Assembly (NCBI GenBank): GCA_947504705.1
Contig: CANNIA010000007.1
Location: forward strand, 59,443 to 123,442
Source: Paracoccaceae bacterium
GTDB taxonomy: Bacteria; Pseudomonadota; Alphaproteobacteria; Rhodobacterales; Rhodobacteraceae
DNA: 64,000 nucleotides
Direction of reading: 5' to 3'
Shown: positions 54,292 to 63,035 of the stretch, piece by piece
Layout: each line of letters starts with the position of its first letter
How positions within the stretch are numbered: the stretch's first letter is position 1
The notes under the pieces: model-generated
Seen by the model: only the letters and a program-made list of their open reading frames with translations
Databases searched by the model: none
Told to the model about the DNA's origin: nothing
Program-made: the position numbers and the translations under genes

Positions 54292-54866
54292 CCACGCTGC
54301 GCCAGACCGTCCTGATCGTCGCCCTTCTGAACCTTGGCTATTTCGGTGTGGAATTCACGGCCGCCTTGCGGGCGGGGTCGGTGTCGCTTTTGGCCGACAG
54401 TGCCGATTTTCTGGAAGACGCGGCAGTCAATATCCTGATCTTCTTCGCCCTGGCCTGGACGGCAACCCGCCGCGCCAAGGCGGGCAAGGCGATGGCCGCA
54501 CTTCTGCTGATCCCCGCACTTGCCTTCCTGTGGTCACTGGTCGCCAAATACATGCACCCCGTCCCGCCACAGGCAGCTGCGCTGACGCTTGTGGGCCTTG
54601 GCGCGCTAGCCGTGAACCTGACGGCGGCCCTCCTGCTGGTCCGGCACCGTGCCCAAAGCGGCAGCCTGACCAAGGCCGCCTTCCTATCCGCCCGCAACGA
54701 TGCTTTTGCGAATATCGGCATCATCGCAGCCGGGCTTGTTACCGCCGCCCACCCTTCGATCTGGCCGGATATCGTCGTGGGGCTGATCATCGCCGCGATG
54801 AACCTTGATGCCGCCCACGAAGTCTGGGAAGCCGCCCATGACGAGGCCAAAGCGGCGCAGGCCTAA
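54288..54866 (+). CDS. CDF-like cation transporter lacking the C-terminal domain
   Basis: A 192-residue protein with about five or six membrane helices. LLADSADFLEDAAVNILIFF matches the CDF helix-2 metal site (SLLADSxHxxxD form, with Asp in place of the usual His), and SARNDAFANIGIIAAG matches the helix-5 site (HxxxD replaced by NDAFAN). It lacks the cytoplasmic C-terminal domain of full CDF proteins (usually about 300 residues). It starts at GTG 54288, coupled to the lipoprotein stop. Transport activity is plausible but unproven. Confidence 0.78.
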   Translation: MTTLRQTVLIVALLNLGYFGVEFTAALRAGSVSLLADSADFLEDAAVNILIFFALAWTATRRAKAGKAMAALLLIPALAFLWSLVAKYMHPVPPQAAALTLVGLGALAVNLTAALLLVRHRAQSGSLTKAAFLSARNDAFANIGIIAAGLVTAAHPSIWPDIVVGLIIAAMNLDAAHEVWEAAHDEAKAAQA

Positions 54867-54876
54867 TAGCGATTTC

Positions 54877-55623
54877 CTACTGTTTGCGCCGCATGAAGCT
54901 CTTCGGGTTAAACACATCGCTGTAGGTGGTTTCATCCGTATACCAGCCTTCAAAGAAGTCCTCGGGGCACGCTTTCTGGCGGGCGGAATCGGTCATCGCG
55001 ATCAGGGCAGCAGTGCCTTCGTACTCCCACGACATCAAGACCCCAGCCTCGGGCGCGTGGATTGCCCAAACCCCTGATCCAGTGCTGTATTGCGGCATCC
55101 TCAAATCGGGCTGATCGGGGGCAAAAGCTTGGACGTCGACTTGGGCGGAGTGCTCGCGAAACTCATCAAATATCGTGACTTTCAATGTGCCGAGGTTGGA
55201 CAGAAAATTGCCAACGCTATGTTCCATCGCTGCGGGCATTCCGTCCCTATCTGGCTGATACAGCTTTTCTTCTTCAAGCCAGGCGACGATCCGCTCCTGC
55301 AAAGATATGTCTGCGCGTTCTTCATAGCCCATTACTGCTCCGACCCAAATCGCCAGATACATCTTCTCCTGCGTCACTTCGGGTGCGACTGCCTTGTGTA
55401 CCTCTGCCCAACGTACCGCATCCCCGCGACGTTTCACGGTGTTGTCAAAATCGTCCGGTCTGTCGCTCCAATTGAAAAGATCTTCGCGGCCCTCTCCCTC
55501 CAAACGACGAACTCCATAAAATGGATGCAGGGCGATGAAGACGTGATCATAAATTCCGCGCCACCATGACAGTATCGGCACATCAAAGCGCGGGTGAGAA
55601 ATTGCTCGGTCGTTCGGGTTCAT
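54877..55623 (-). CDS. Unrecognised 248-residue protein, lower GC than neighbours
   Basis: A soluble, acidic, Trp-rich protein of 248 residues (SWWRGIYDHVFIALHPFYGVRR, KMYLAIWVGAVMGYEERADISLQERIVAWLEEEKLY, GVWAIHAPEAGVLMSWEYEGTAALIAM, ending KSFMRRKQ). No signal peptide or membrane helix. Base composition is visibly lower in GC than argH or lysA, and it lies antisense between them, so it was probably inserted. ATG 55623 follows GGAGGT with only a 0-1 nt gap, which is tight; translation could start elsewhere. I do not recognise the family. Confidence 0.65.
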   Translation of the reverse strand: MNPNDRAISHPRFDVPILSWWRGIYDHVFIALHPFYGVRRLEGEGREDLFNWSDRPDDFDNTVKRRGDAVRWAEVHKAVAPEVTQEKMYLAIWVGAVMGYEERADISLQERIVAWLEEEKLYQPDRDGMPAAMEHSVGNFLSNLGTLKVTIFDEFREHSAQVDVQAFAPDQPDLRMPQYSTGSGVWAIHAPEAGVLMSWEYEGTAALIAMTDSARQKACPEDFFEGWYTDETTYSDVFNPKSFMRRKQ

Positions 55624-55763
55624 ACCTCCACTTGAATGGATGGTTTCTTTCCGGTCAACCCTGACGCGAGGCCAGCAACCACACGATGGGGAGATCTCTG
55701 CCAAACCCTGCGTTGCCCCGCCGCGACCATCTGCTATATCCCGACAAAACAGGTGAGGGGCAG

Positions 55764-57029
55764 ATGGACCACTTCCAATACCAAAACGGCACCCTTCATG
55801 CCGAGGACGTGGCGATCCCTGACATCGCTGCCGCGGTGGGCACGCCCTTCTATGTCTATTCCACCGCCACCCTGACCCGGCATTACCGGCTGTTCACCGA
55901 AGCCCTCAGCCCCCTGCCGCATCAGGTCTGCTTTGCCATCAAGTCGCTGTCGAATGTGGCCGTGCTGAAAACGCTGGGCAATCTTGGCGCTGGCATGGAC
56001 GTGGTCTCCGGCGGCGAATATCTGCGGGCCAAGGCAGCGGGCGTGCCGGGGGATCGGATCGTGTTCTCGGGCGTCGGGAAAACGCGGGACGAAATGCGCC
56101 TCGCCCTGACCGGCGGCATCCGGCAGTTCAACGTGGAATCGGAACCCGAACTGCGGGCCTTGTCCGAGGTGGCGACCAGCCTTGGCCTGACCGCCCCGAT
56201 CACCATCCGGGTGAACCCTGACGTGGACGCCCGCACGCATGAGAAAATCGCGACCGGCAAGAAGGAAAACAAGTTCGGCATCCCCATCGCCCGTGCCAGC
56301 GAAGTCTACGCCGAAGCCGCCCGCCTGCCCGGCCTGCAGATCGTGGGGATCGACGTTCATATCGGCAGCCAGCTGACCGAACTCGAACCCTTCGAACAGG
56401 CCTATCTGAAAGTTGCCGACCTCACCCGCCGTCTGCGGGCCGAAGGCCACACGATCACCCGCCTTGATCTTGGCGGGGGTCTTGGCATCCCCTACACCCG
56501 CTCGAACGAGGCCCCCCCGCTGCCCACCGACTATGGCGCGTTGATCAAGCGGACCGTCGGCGATCTGGGCTGCGAAGTGGAAATCGAACCCGGCCGCCTG
56601 ATCAGTGGCAACGCGGGTCTGCTGGTCGCTTCCGTCATCTATGTGAAGAACGGCGAAGGCCGCGATTTCCTGATCCTTGACGCGGCGATGAACGACCTTG
56701 TCCGCCCATCCATGTACGGCGCGCATCATGACATCGTCCCAGTCGCAGAACCCCCGGTTGCCGCGCCGACACAGGAGTTTGACGTGGTCGGCCCGGTGTG
56801 TGAGACCGGCGATACCTTCGCCAAGGGCCGCGATCTTCCGCTTGTCACCGAAGGCGACCTTGTGGCCTTCCGTTCTGCGGGGGCCTATGGTGCAGTGATG
56901 GCGTCGGAATACAATACTCGGCCCCTGATCCCGGAAGTGTTAGTGAACGGGGATCAATTCGCTGTCATCCGGGCACGTCCGAGCTTTGACGAAATCCTCA
57001 ACCGGGATAGCATCCCGTCATGGCTGTGA
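55764..57029 (+). CDS. lysA: Diaminopimelate decarboxylase
   Basis: A 421-residue PLP enzyme of fold type III that makes L-lysine from meso-diaminopimelate. It shows VCFAIKSLSNVAVLKTL (PLP-binding Lys), DVVSGGEYLRA, GVDVHIGSQL-type GIDVHIGSQLTE, DLGGGLGIPYTR, EPGRLISGNAGLLV and VCETGDTFAKGRDLP (substrate Cys). ATG 55764 has GAGGGG upstream and matches the family start. Followed after 39 nt by the DUF4175 gene. Confidence 0.97.
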   Translation: MDHFQYQNGTLHAEDVAIPDIAAAVGTPFYVYSTATLTRHYRLFTEALSPLPHQVCFAIKSLSNVAVLKTLGNLGAGMDVVSGGEYLRAKAAGVPGDRIVFSGVGKTRDEMRLALTGGIRQFNVESEPELRALSEVATSLGLTAPITIRVNPDVDARTHEKIATGKKENKFGIPIARASEVYAEAARLPGLQIVGIDVHIGSQLTELEPFEQAYLKVADLTRRLRAEGHTITRLDLGGGLGIPYTRSNEAPPLPTDYGALIKRTVGDLGCEVEIEPGRLISGNAGLLVASVIYVKNGEGRDFLILDAAMNDLVRPSMYGAHHDIVPVAEPPVAAPTQEFDVVGPVCETGDTFAKGRDLPLVTEGDLVAFRSAGAYGAVMASEYNTRPLIPEVLVNGDQFAVIRARPSFDEILNRDSIPSWL

Positions 57030-57068
57030 CTCCCAAATGGTTGGGCTGTCCGGCCCAAGGCAGGTAGG

Positions 57069-59603
57069 ATGACCGGAAAACCACCCGTCCCCCAGATGAA
57101 ATCGCTGGTCTGGCCAATGCGCCTGACCTTGGCCGGGCTATGGGCGGAACGTCTGGCACGGGCCTTCTGGCCGCTTTGGTCGCTGGCGCTGGTGACCATG
57201 GCGGCGCTGGCCTTTGGGGTGCAGGACCTTGGTCCGCTCCTTTGGGCGCGCATCGGCGGCGGAGTCGTGGCAATCGCCGCGCTTGCGCTTCTGGTCTACG
57301 GCCTGCGCCGGTTCCGCCGCCCCCGTATGGTCGAAGCGCTGGACCGGCTGGATTCGCGAATGCCCGGTCGCCCGATCTCGGCGCTTTGCGACAGCTTGGC
57401 ACTGGGATCCGCCGATCCCACCACCATGGCGATCTGGCAGGCGCATCAGGAACGCATGGCCGCCCGCGCAGCGAAAGCGCAACCCGTGGCCCCGGACCTG
57501 AGGCTATCCTCACGCGACCGGCTTTCCCTGCGCTATGTCGCGCTGACCTCATTCGTCATGGCGATGCTGTTCGGGTCGTTCTGGCAGGCAGCTTCGGTCA
57601 CCGGGCTGGGGCCGGGGGCCGCGAATGCCATGCCGGGGGGGCCAACATGGGAAGCTTGGGCCCAACCCCCAGCCTATACTGGCAAGCCCACGATCTATCT
57701 GAACGAAATCACCGATGAGGCGCTGGACCTGCCCACCGGCACCCGCTTGCAGATCCGCCTTTACGGCGCAGCAGGCGAGCTGGCAGTCACGCAGGATGTC
57801 ACCGATCCTCCGCCGCCGACCCCGGCGGGAACCCCGCCCGATGGGCGGGAGGCGACCCCGGCCTCAGGCGTTCCGAATGCCATGGCGGGGGTCTATGACC
57901 TGACCATCACCCACTCGGGCACGCTGTCGATTGATGGCGACGGCGGGCGGGAATGGAAGATCTCGGCCATTCCCGATGCCCCCCCGGCCGTCGAAGTGGT
58001 GGGCGAGATGGGACGCGAGGCCGATGGCCGCTTCAAGCAGGATTTCAAGGCCTCCGACGATTATGCCGTCGTTGCCGGGCGGGTGACGATCACGCTGGAC
58101 CTTGCAGCCCTTGACCGCCGTCACGGGCTGAAGCCCGACCCTGAGGTGATTGAACCGGTCGTGCTTGACCTGCCGATGCCCCTGCGCGGCGACCGCAAGG
58201 ATGTGGAACAGACGCTGGTCGATGACCTGTCAAAGAACCTGTTCGCCAACCTGCCGGTGAAGATGGTCTTTTCCGTCACCGATGCCGCCGGGCAAGAGGG
58301 CACCTCTGCCCCCTATGCCGTTGTCCTGCATGGCAAACGCTTCTTCGACCCCTTCGCCGCCGCGCTGATTGAAATGCGCCGCGACCTGTTGTGGAACCGC
58401 ACCAACGCCCCACGCACGGTCGAACTTCTGAAGGCGCTGACCAACCATCCGGAGGGCTTCATCCGCCACGACCGCGCCTTCCTGCACCTGCGCGTGCTGA
58501 TGCGCGAGCTTGAAGCGACCAAGGCCAGCCTGTCGACCGATGACCGCGACAAGATTGCCGAAAAGCTTTGGACCATCGCCCTGATGGTCGAAGAAGGAAA
58601 CCTGCAATCCGCTCTCGACCGGCTGAAGCGGGCCGAGGATCGTCTGCAAGAGGCGATCAAGAACGGCGCCTCGCAGGAAGAAATCGACCAGCTGATGAAG
58701 GAAATGCAGCAGGCGCTGAACGAATACATGCGCGAGCTTTCCGAACAGTCGCAGCGCGATCCAAACGGCCAGCCGCAGGACGGCATGCAGGGCATGCAGC
58801 TGTCGGCCGACCAGCTGCAACAGATGCTCGACAAGCTGCAACAGCTGATGGAAGAGGGCAAAACCGCCGAGGCCGCCGAGTTGATGAAGCAAATCCAGGA
58901 CTTCATGGAAAACATGCAGGTCGTCGAGGGCGAGGGTGGTCAGGGCAAAGGCGCGCCGGGCCAAAAGGGCATGCAGGATCTGGGCGAAACGCTGCGCGAT
59001 CAGCAGGAACTTTCCGACGATGCCTTCAACGACCTGCAGGGCGTGCCGCGCCCCGGTCAGGACACTAGCGAAGATCAGGACAATCCCGATGGTTCGGGCG
59101 ACGAAGGCTCCTTGACCGACCGCCAGCGCGCGCTGCGCGAAAAGCTTGACGAATTGCAGAACGGCGATATGCCGGGTGACGGGACCCAAACTGCGGAAGA
59201 AGGTCGCCGCGCCCTCGACCGCGCGGGCGAGGCGATGAAAGAGGCGGAAGACGCCTTGAACAACGGCGACCTCGACGGCGCGCTTGATCGCCAGGCCGAG
59301 GCGATGGAAGCCCTGCGTGACGGGATGCAGCGCTTTGGTGAAGCCATGGCCGAACAAGGCCGCGAAAACCGCGACGGGCAGGGCGGCGACCACGAGCTTG
59401 GCAGCGCCGACCCGAAAGGCACCGATCCTTTGGGCCGCAAGCAGGGCGAAACCGCGCGGATCGGCTCGGACGAAAACATGGTGCAGAATGACCCGAACCT
59501 GCGCGCGCAAGAACTTTTGGACGAAATCCGTCGCCGATCCGGTGAATTGGCCCGTCCGCTGGAGGAACTGGATTACCTCAAGCGGCTGTTGCAGATGTTC
59601 TAG
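57069..59603 (+). CDS. TIGR02302/DUF4175 membrane protein
   Basis: An 844-residue protein. N-terminal part has two or three membrane helices (about 35-85 and 150-172). A beta-rich, probably periplasmic, domain follows (about 200-430). The C-terminal third (about 500-760) is a long, highly charged coiled-coil rich in Gln, Met and Glu (LMKEMQQALNEYMRELSEQSQRDPNGQPQDGMQGMQLS) ending in RSGELARPLEELDYLKRLLQMF. This is the alphaproteobacterial TIGR02302 layout, usually next to lysA. Function is unknown. Confidence 0.93.
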   Translation: MTGKPPVPQMKSLVWPMRLTLAGLWAERLARAFWPLWSLALVTMAALAFGVQDLGPLLWARIGGGVVAIAALALLVYGLRRFRRPRMVEALDRLDSRMPGRPISALCDSLALGSADPTTMAIWQAHQERMAARAAKAQPVAPDLRLSSRDRLSLRYVALTSFVMAMLFGSFWQAASVTGLGPGAANAMPGGPTWEAWAQPPAYTGKPTIYLNEITDEALDLPTGTRLQIRLYGAAGELAVTQDVTDPPPPTPAGTPPDGREATPASGVPNAMAGVYDLTITHSGTLSIDGDGGREWKISAIPDAPPAVEVVGEMGREADGRFKQDFKASDDYAVVAGRVTITLDLAALDRRHGLKPDPEVIEPVVLDLPMPLRGDRKDVEQTLVDDLSKNLFANLPVKMVFSVTDAAGQEGTSAPYAVVLHGKRFFDPFAAALIEMRRDLLWNRTNAPRTVELLKALTNHPEGFIRHDRAFLHLRVLMRELEATKASLSTDDRDKIAEKLWTIALMVEEGNLQSALDRLKRAEDRLQEAIKNGASQEEIDQLMKEMQQALNEYMRELSEQSQRDPNGQPQDGMQGMQLSADQLQQMLDKLQQLMEEGKTAEAAELMKQIQDFMENMQVVEGEGGQGKGAPGQKGMQDLGETLRDQQELSDDAFNDLQGVPRPGQDTSEDQDNPDGSGDEGSLTDRQRALREKLDELQNGDMPGDGTQTAEEGRRALDRAGEAMKEAEDALNNGDLDGALDRQAEAMEALRDGMQRFGEAMAEQGRENRDGQGGDHELGSADPKGTDPLGRKQGETARIGSDENMVQNDPNLRAQELLDEIRRRSGELARPLEELDYLKRLLQMF

Positions 59604-59690
59604 AGCGGTTCAGGTCTTCACGTAAACGTCGCCAATCGGAATTCGGACACTCTTGGTTCGAATTCCGATTCCATCGAAACCTGAACCGCT
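59604..59690. repeat. Nested palindrome after the DUF4175 gene
   Basis: Outer arms AGCGGTTCAGGT (59604-59615) and ACCTGAACCGCT (59679-59690), 12 bp perfect. Inner arms AATCGGAATTCG (59634-59645) and CGAATTCCGATT (59659-59670), 12 bp perfect. It starts at the base after the stop codon. This looks like a REP-type or mobile intergenic repeat and may also terminate transcription. Confidence 0.88.
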
Positions 59691-59704
59691 TTGACCGCCG
59701 GGAA

Positions 59705-59772
59705 CCGGAATTTTCGAAAATTCCGGACCGGAGCCTTCAAAGGCTCCGTCCCGATTTCTTCAGAGAAATCGG
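59705..59772. repeat. Three consecutive perfect hairpins
   Basis: A 22-bp perfect palindrome (59705-59726, CCGGAATTTTC and its complement), CGGAGCCT-TCAA-AGGCTCCG (about 59729-59748) and CCGATTTCT-TCAG-AGAAATCGG (59751-59772) follow each other with only 2 nt between. No coding. Together with the preceding nested palindrome they fill most of the 215-nt gap before the next gene. Confidence 0.88.
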
Positions 59773-59818
59773 TTTCCCGCCCCTTGCAGGCCCTGCGCTT
59801 CCGCGACAGGCTGACCCC

Positions 59819-60541
59819 ATGCAGACCGCCGCCAAACTCCGCCTGATCCCGCTGGATGTCGCCCGCACTCTGGCGGTCGTCTGCATGGTGATCTTCCATT
59901 TCACCTTTGACTTGGCACTTTTCGGAAAAATCCCGCCGGGCACGATGTCCGATCCCTTCTGGTATTACTTTGCAAGAACCATCGCGGGCAGCTTCCTCTT
60001 CCTCTCCGGCGTCAGCCTCTGGCTGGCCCATGGCCAAGCCATCCGCTGGCCCGCCTTCCGGAAACGCTGGGCCAAACTTGCTGCCGCCGCCGTCCTTCTG
60101 ACCATCGCCAGCATCTGGCTGGTTCCCGGCGGGCCGATCTGGTTCGGCATCCTGCATGCCATGGCCGCCACTGCCCTGATCGGCCTTTTGGCCCTGCGCC
60201 TGCCCTGGCCCGTCACCCTCGCCCTTGCCGCCCTGATCTTCGCCGCCGCATGGGGACCCCATTTCCCAGCCCTCGATCCCCTCTGGCTGGTCTGGATCGG
60301 CCTTGCCGAAAACCGCCCGATGATGGGCGACTATGTCCCGCTTATCCCCTGGACCGCCCCCGCTCTTGTCGGCATCGCCTTTGCCCGCGCGCTCCGCCCC
60401 GAGACCTGGCCGATGCAGGCGCCGTCACGTCTTCTCCACCGACTGACCTTCCCCGGACGGCACAGCCTGATCATTTACCTCGTCCACCAGCCCCTCCTGT
60501 TCGGCTGTTTCAACGCCTGGCTCTGGCTAACCGCCCCCTAA
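59819..60541 (+). CDS. DUF1624 (HGSNAT-type) membrane protein
   Basis: A 240-residue protein with about seven membrane helices. It begins RLIPLDVARTLAVVCMVIFHFTFDLALFG, the DUF1624 pattern (LDxxRGLA-like with a following Phe-His), then FYARTIAGSFLFLSGVSLWLAHG-type and HSLIIYLVHQPLLFG at the end. The family is related to heparan-alpha-glucosaminide N-acetyltransferase and acyltransferase 3 proteins; the bacterial role is not known. ATG 59819 lies after the hairpin cluster. Confidence 0.9.
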   Translation: MQTAAKLRLIPLDVARTLAVVCMVIFHFTFDLALFGKIPPGTMSDPFWYYFARTIAGSFLFLSGVSLWLAHGQAIRWPAFRKRWAKLAAAAVLLTIASIWLVPGGPIWFGILHAMAATALIGLLALRLPWPVTLALAALIFAAAWGPHFPALDPLWLVWIGLAENRPMMGDYVPLIPWTAPALVGIAFARALRPETWPMQAPSRLLHRLTFPGRHSLIIYLVHQPLLFGCFNAWLWLTAP

Positions 60542-60617
60542 GCGACGCCTGACCCCGCTTCCCCTTTCGCTTCGCTTGCGCTAAGCCCTTGGCCGCACTG
60601 CTTTGGGAAACGCTTCG

Positions 60618-63035
60618 ATGAAATTCACCCTGTCCTGGCTGAAAGATCACCTCGATACGACCGCCACCGTCGATGCGCTGGCCGACGTGCTGACCGACCT
60701 TGGGCTTGAGGTTGAAGGCATCGAAGACCCGACCGCGCAACTGGGCGCTTTCCGGATCTGTCGCGTGATCGAGGCCATCCAGCACCCCAACGCCGACCGC
60801 CTGCGCGTCTGCCGGGTTGAAACCTTCCCCGATGGCCCCGGCGGCCGGTCGGAAGAGGTGCAGGTCGTCTGCGGTGCCCCCAATGCCAAGACCGGGCTTG
60901 TGGGTGTCTTTGCCCCCCCCGGCACCCATGTTCCGGGCACTGGAGTGGACCTTAAACCCGGCAATATCCGCGGCGTCGATTCGAACGGGATGCTCTGCTC
61001 CGAACGCGAACTCATGCTTTCCGAAGATCACGACGGCATCATCGAACTGCCCGCCGACGCGCCTTTGGGCGTGCGCTATATCGACTGGAAGGGCCTGAAC
61101 GACCCGGTGATCGAGATCAAAGTCACCCCCAACCGCCCCGACGCGCTGGGCATCCACGGCATCGCCCGCGACCTTGCCGCGCGTGGTATGGGCAAGCTGA
61201 AAGCCCTGTCGGTTACCCCGGTCCCCGGCCAGTTCTCCACACCCATCGTCGTGAAGATCGACGCCGAGCTGAAAGCCAAAGGCTGCCCCCACTTCACCGG
61301 TCGCCTGATCCGTGGCGTCAAGAACGGCCCCTCGCCCGATTGGATGCAAGCCCGCCTCAAGGCCATCGGGTTGCGCCCGATTTCGGCGCTGGTCGACATC
61401 ACCAACTACTTCACCTTCGGCCTGAACCGCCCGCTGCACGTCTTTGACGCCGCCAAGATCAAGGGCGATCTGCGCATCCACCCGGCCAAAGGCGGTGAGA
61501 GCCTGCTGGCGCTGGACGGCAAGACCTACACGCTTGCCCCCGGTCAGATGGTCATCTCTGACGACCAAGGCCCGGAATCGCTTGCCGGCATCATGGGCGG
61601 TGAGGCTTCCGGCTGCACGCCCGACACCGTGGATGTCTTCCTTGAATCCGCCTTCTGGGACCCGATCACTATCGCCGCCACCGGCCGCGCGCTGAAGATC
61701 AACTCCGACGCCCGCTACCGCTTTGAACGCGGCGTCGATCCCGCCTTCACTCTGCCGGGCCTTGAACTCGCGACCCAGATGATCCTCGACCTCTGCGGCG
61801 GCGAGGCTGGCGAAGTCGTGGCCGATGGTGCCGCCCCCGACACCACCCGCACCTACAAGCTGAACCCCGCTCGGGTGATCAGCCTTGTCGGCATGGACAT
61901 CCCCGAAGCAACCCAGCGCAGCACCTTGACCGCGCTTGGCTTTACGCTGAGGGGCAACGATGTCACCCCGCCGTCGTGGCGGCCCGATATTCTTGGCGAT
62001 GCCGATCTGATCGAAGAAGTCGCCCGCATCGCCAGCCTGACGAAACTGCAAGGCGCGCCAATGGCCCGCGCGCTGCCCGGCGTGCCGCGCCCGATCCTGA
62101 CGCCGCTGCAGGTCCGGGAACGCACCGCCCGGCGCACGATTGCCGCCTTGGGCTACAATGAATGCGTGACCTACAGCTTCATCGACGGCAAAGCCGCGGC
62201 CCTGTTCGGCGGTGGTACGGATGCCGTGCGGGTCGACAACCCGATTTCGTCGGAAATGACGCATCTGCGCCCCGACCTCCTCCCTGGCCTTCTCGCCGCT
62301 GCCGCCCGCAATCAGGCGCGCGGCTTCATGGACTTGGCGCTCTTCGAAGTCGGGCCCGTCTTCCAAGGCGGCGAACCGGGCGAGCAGCACCTGCAAGCCA
62401 CCGGCCTTCTGATCGGTGCCGCCGCCCAGCGTGATCCACACGGCAGCCGCCGGATGATCGACGTTTTCGACGCGAAGGCCGATGCCGAGGCCGTCCTTGC
62501 CGCCCTAGGCGCCCCCGCACGCACGCAAATCACCCGCAAGGTCGCCGATTGGTGGCACCCCGGCCGCTCCGGCGTGATCGGCCTTGGCCCGAACGTGATG
62601 GCCAGCTTCGGCGAGGTTCACCCCCGCATTTGCCAAGCCATGGACGTGAAAGGCCCCGCCGTGGCCTTCACCATCCTCGTCGCCAATGTCCCCGCGCCCA
62701 AGGTGAAAACCCCAACCCGCCCGGCGCTTGCAATCAGCGATCTGCAAGCCGTGGACCGTGACTTCGCCTTCGTGGTGGATGCACGCGTCGAGGCCCTGAC
62801 TGCCGTGAACGCAGCCCAAGGTGCCGACAAGGCCCTGATCGAAAGCGTCCGCGTCTTCGACCAGTTTGCCGGCGACAAGGCCGAGGCGCAGATGGGACCG
62901 GGCAAGAAGTCCATCGCCCTGACCGTCCGCCTGCAACCGACCACGGCCACCCTGACCGAAGTCGAGATCGAGGCTGTTTCCGCCAAGATCATCGAAAAGG
63001 TGGCGAAGGCGACGGGCGGCAGCTTGCGGGGCTAG
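60618..63035 (+). CDS. pheT: Phenylalanyl-tRNA synthetase beta subunit
   Basis: An 805-residue PheT. It has the N-terminal MKFTLSWLKDHLDT and EMAP-like tRNA-binding domain (about 40-155), the B3/B4 editing region (GRLIRGVKNGPSPDWMQARLKAIGLRPISALVDITNY), B5 (about 400-475), the catalytic-like core and the C-terminal FDX-ACB domain (AVDRDFAFVVDARVEALTAVNA). ATG 60618 is the family start; a frame opens 5 codons earlier. pheS is not in the window, as in other Rhodobacterales where the two are apart. Confidence 0.97.
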   Translation: MKFTLSWLKDHLDTTATVDALADVLTDLGLEVEGIEDPTAQLGAFRICRVIEAIQHPNADRLRVCRVETFPDGPGGRSEEVQVVCGAPNAKTGLVGVFAPPGTHVPGTGVDLKPGNIRGVDSNGMLCSERELMLSEDHDGIIELPADAPLGVRYIDWKGLNDPVIEIKVTPNRPDALGIHGIARDLAARGMGKLKALSVTPVPGQFSTPIVVKIDAELKAKGCPHFTGRLIRGVKNGPSPDWMQARLKAIGLRPISALVDITNYFTFGLNRPLHVFDAAKIKGDLRIHPAKGGESLLALDGKTYTLAPGQMVISDDQGPESLAGIMGGEASGCTPDTVDVFLESAFWDPITIAATGRALKINSDARYRFERGVDPAFTLPGLELATQMILDLCGGEAGEVVADGAAPDTTRTYKLNPARVISLVGMDIPEATQRSTLTALGFTLRGNDVTPPSWRPDILGDADLIEEVARIASLTKLQGAPMARALPGVPRPILTPLQVRERTARRTIAALGYNECVTYSFIDGKAAALFGGGTDAVRVDNPISSEMTHLRPDLLPGLLAAAARNQARGFMDLALFEVGPVFQGGEPGEQHLQATGLLIGAAAQRDPHGSRRMIDVFDAKADAEAVLAALGAPARTQITRKVADWWHPGRSGVIGLGPNVMASFGEVHPRICQAMDVKGPAVAFTILVANVPAPKVKTPTRPALAISDLQAVDRDFAFVVDARVEALTAVNAAQGADKALIESVRVFDQFAGDKAEAQMGPGKKSIALTVRLQPTTATLTEVEIEAVSAKIIEKVAKATGGSLRG

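Noticed and set aside
60510..62441. 643-codon open frame on the - strand opposite pheT
   Set aside because: Shadow of pheT with Gly/Asp/Val-rich low-information composition; PheT is unambiguous on the other strand.
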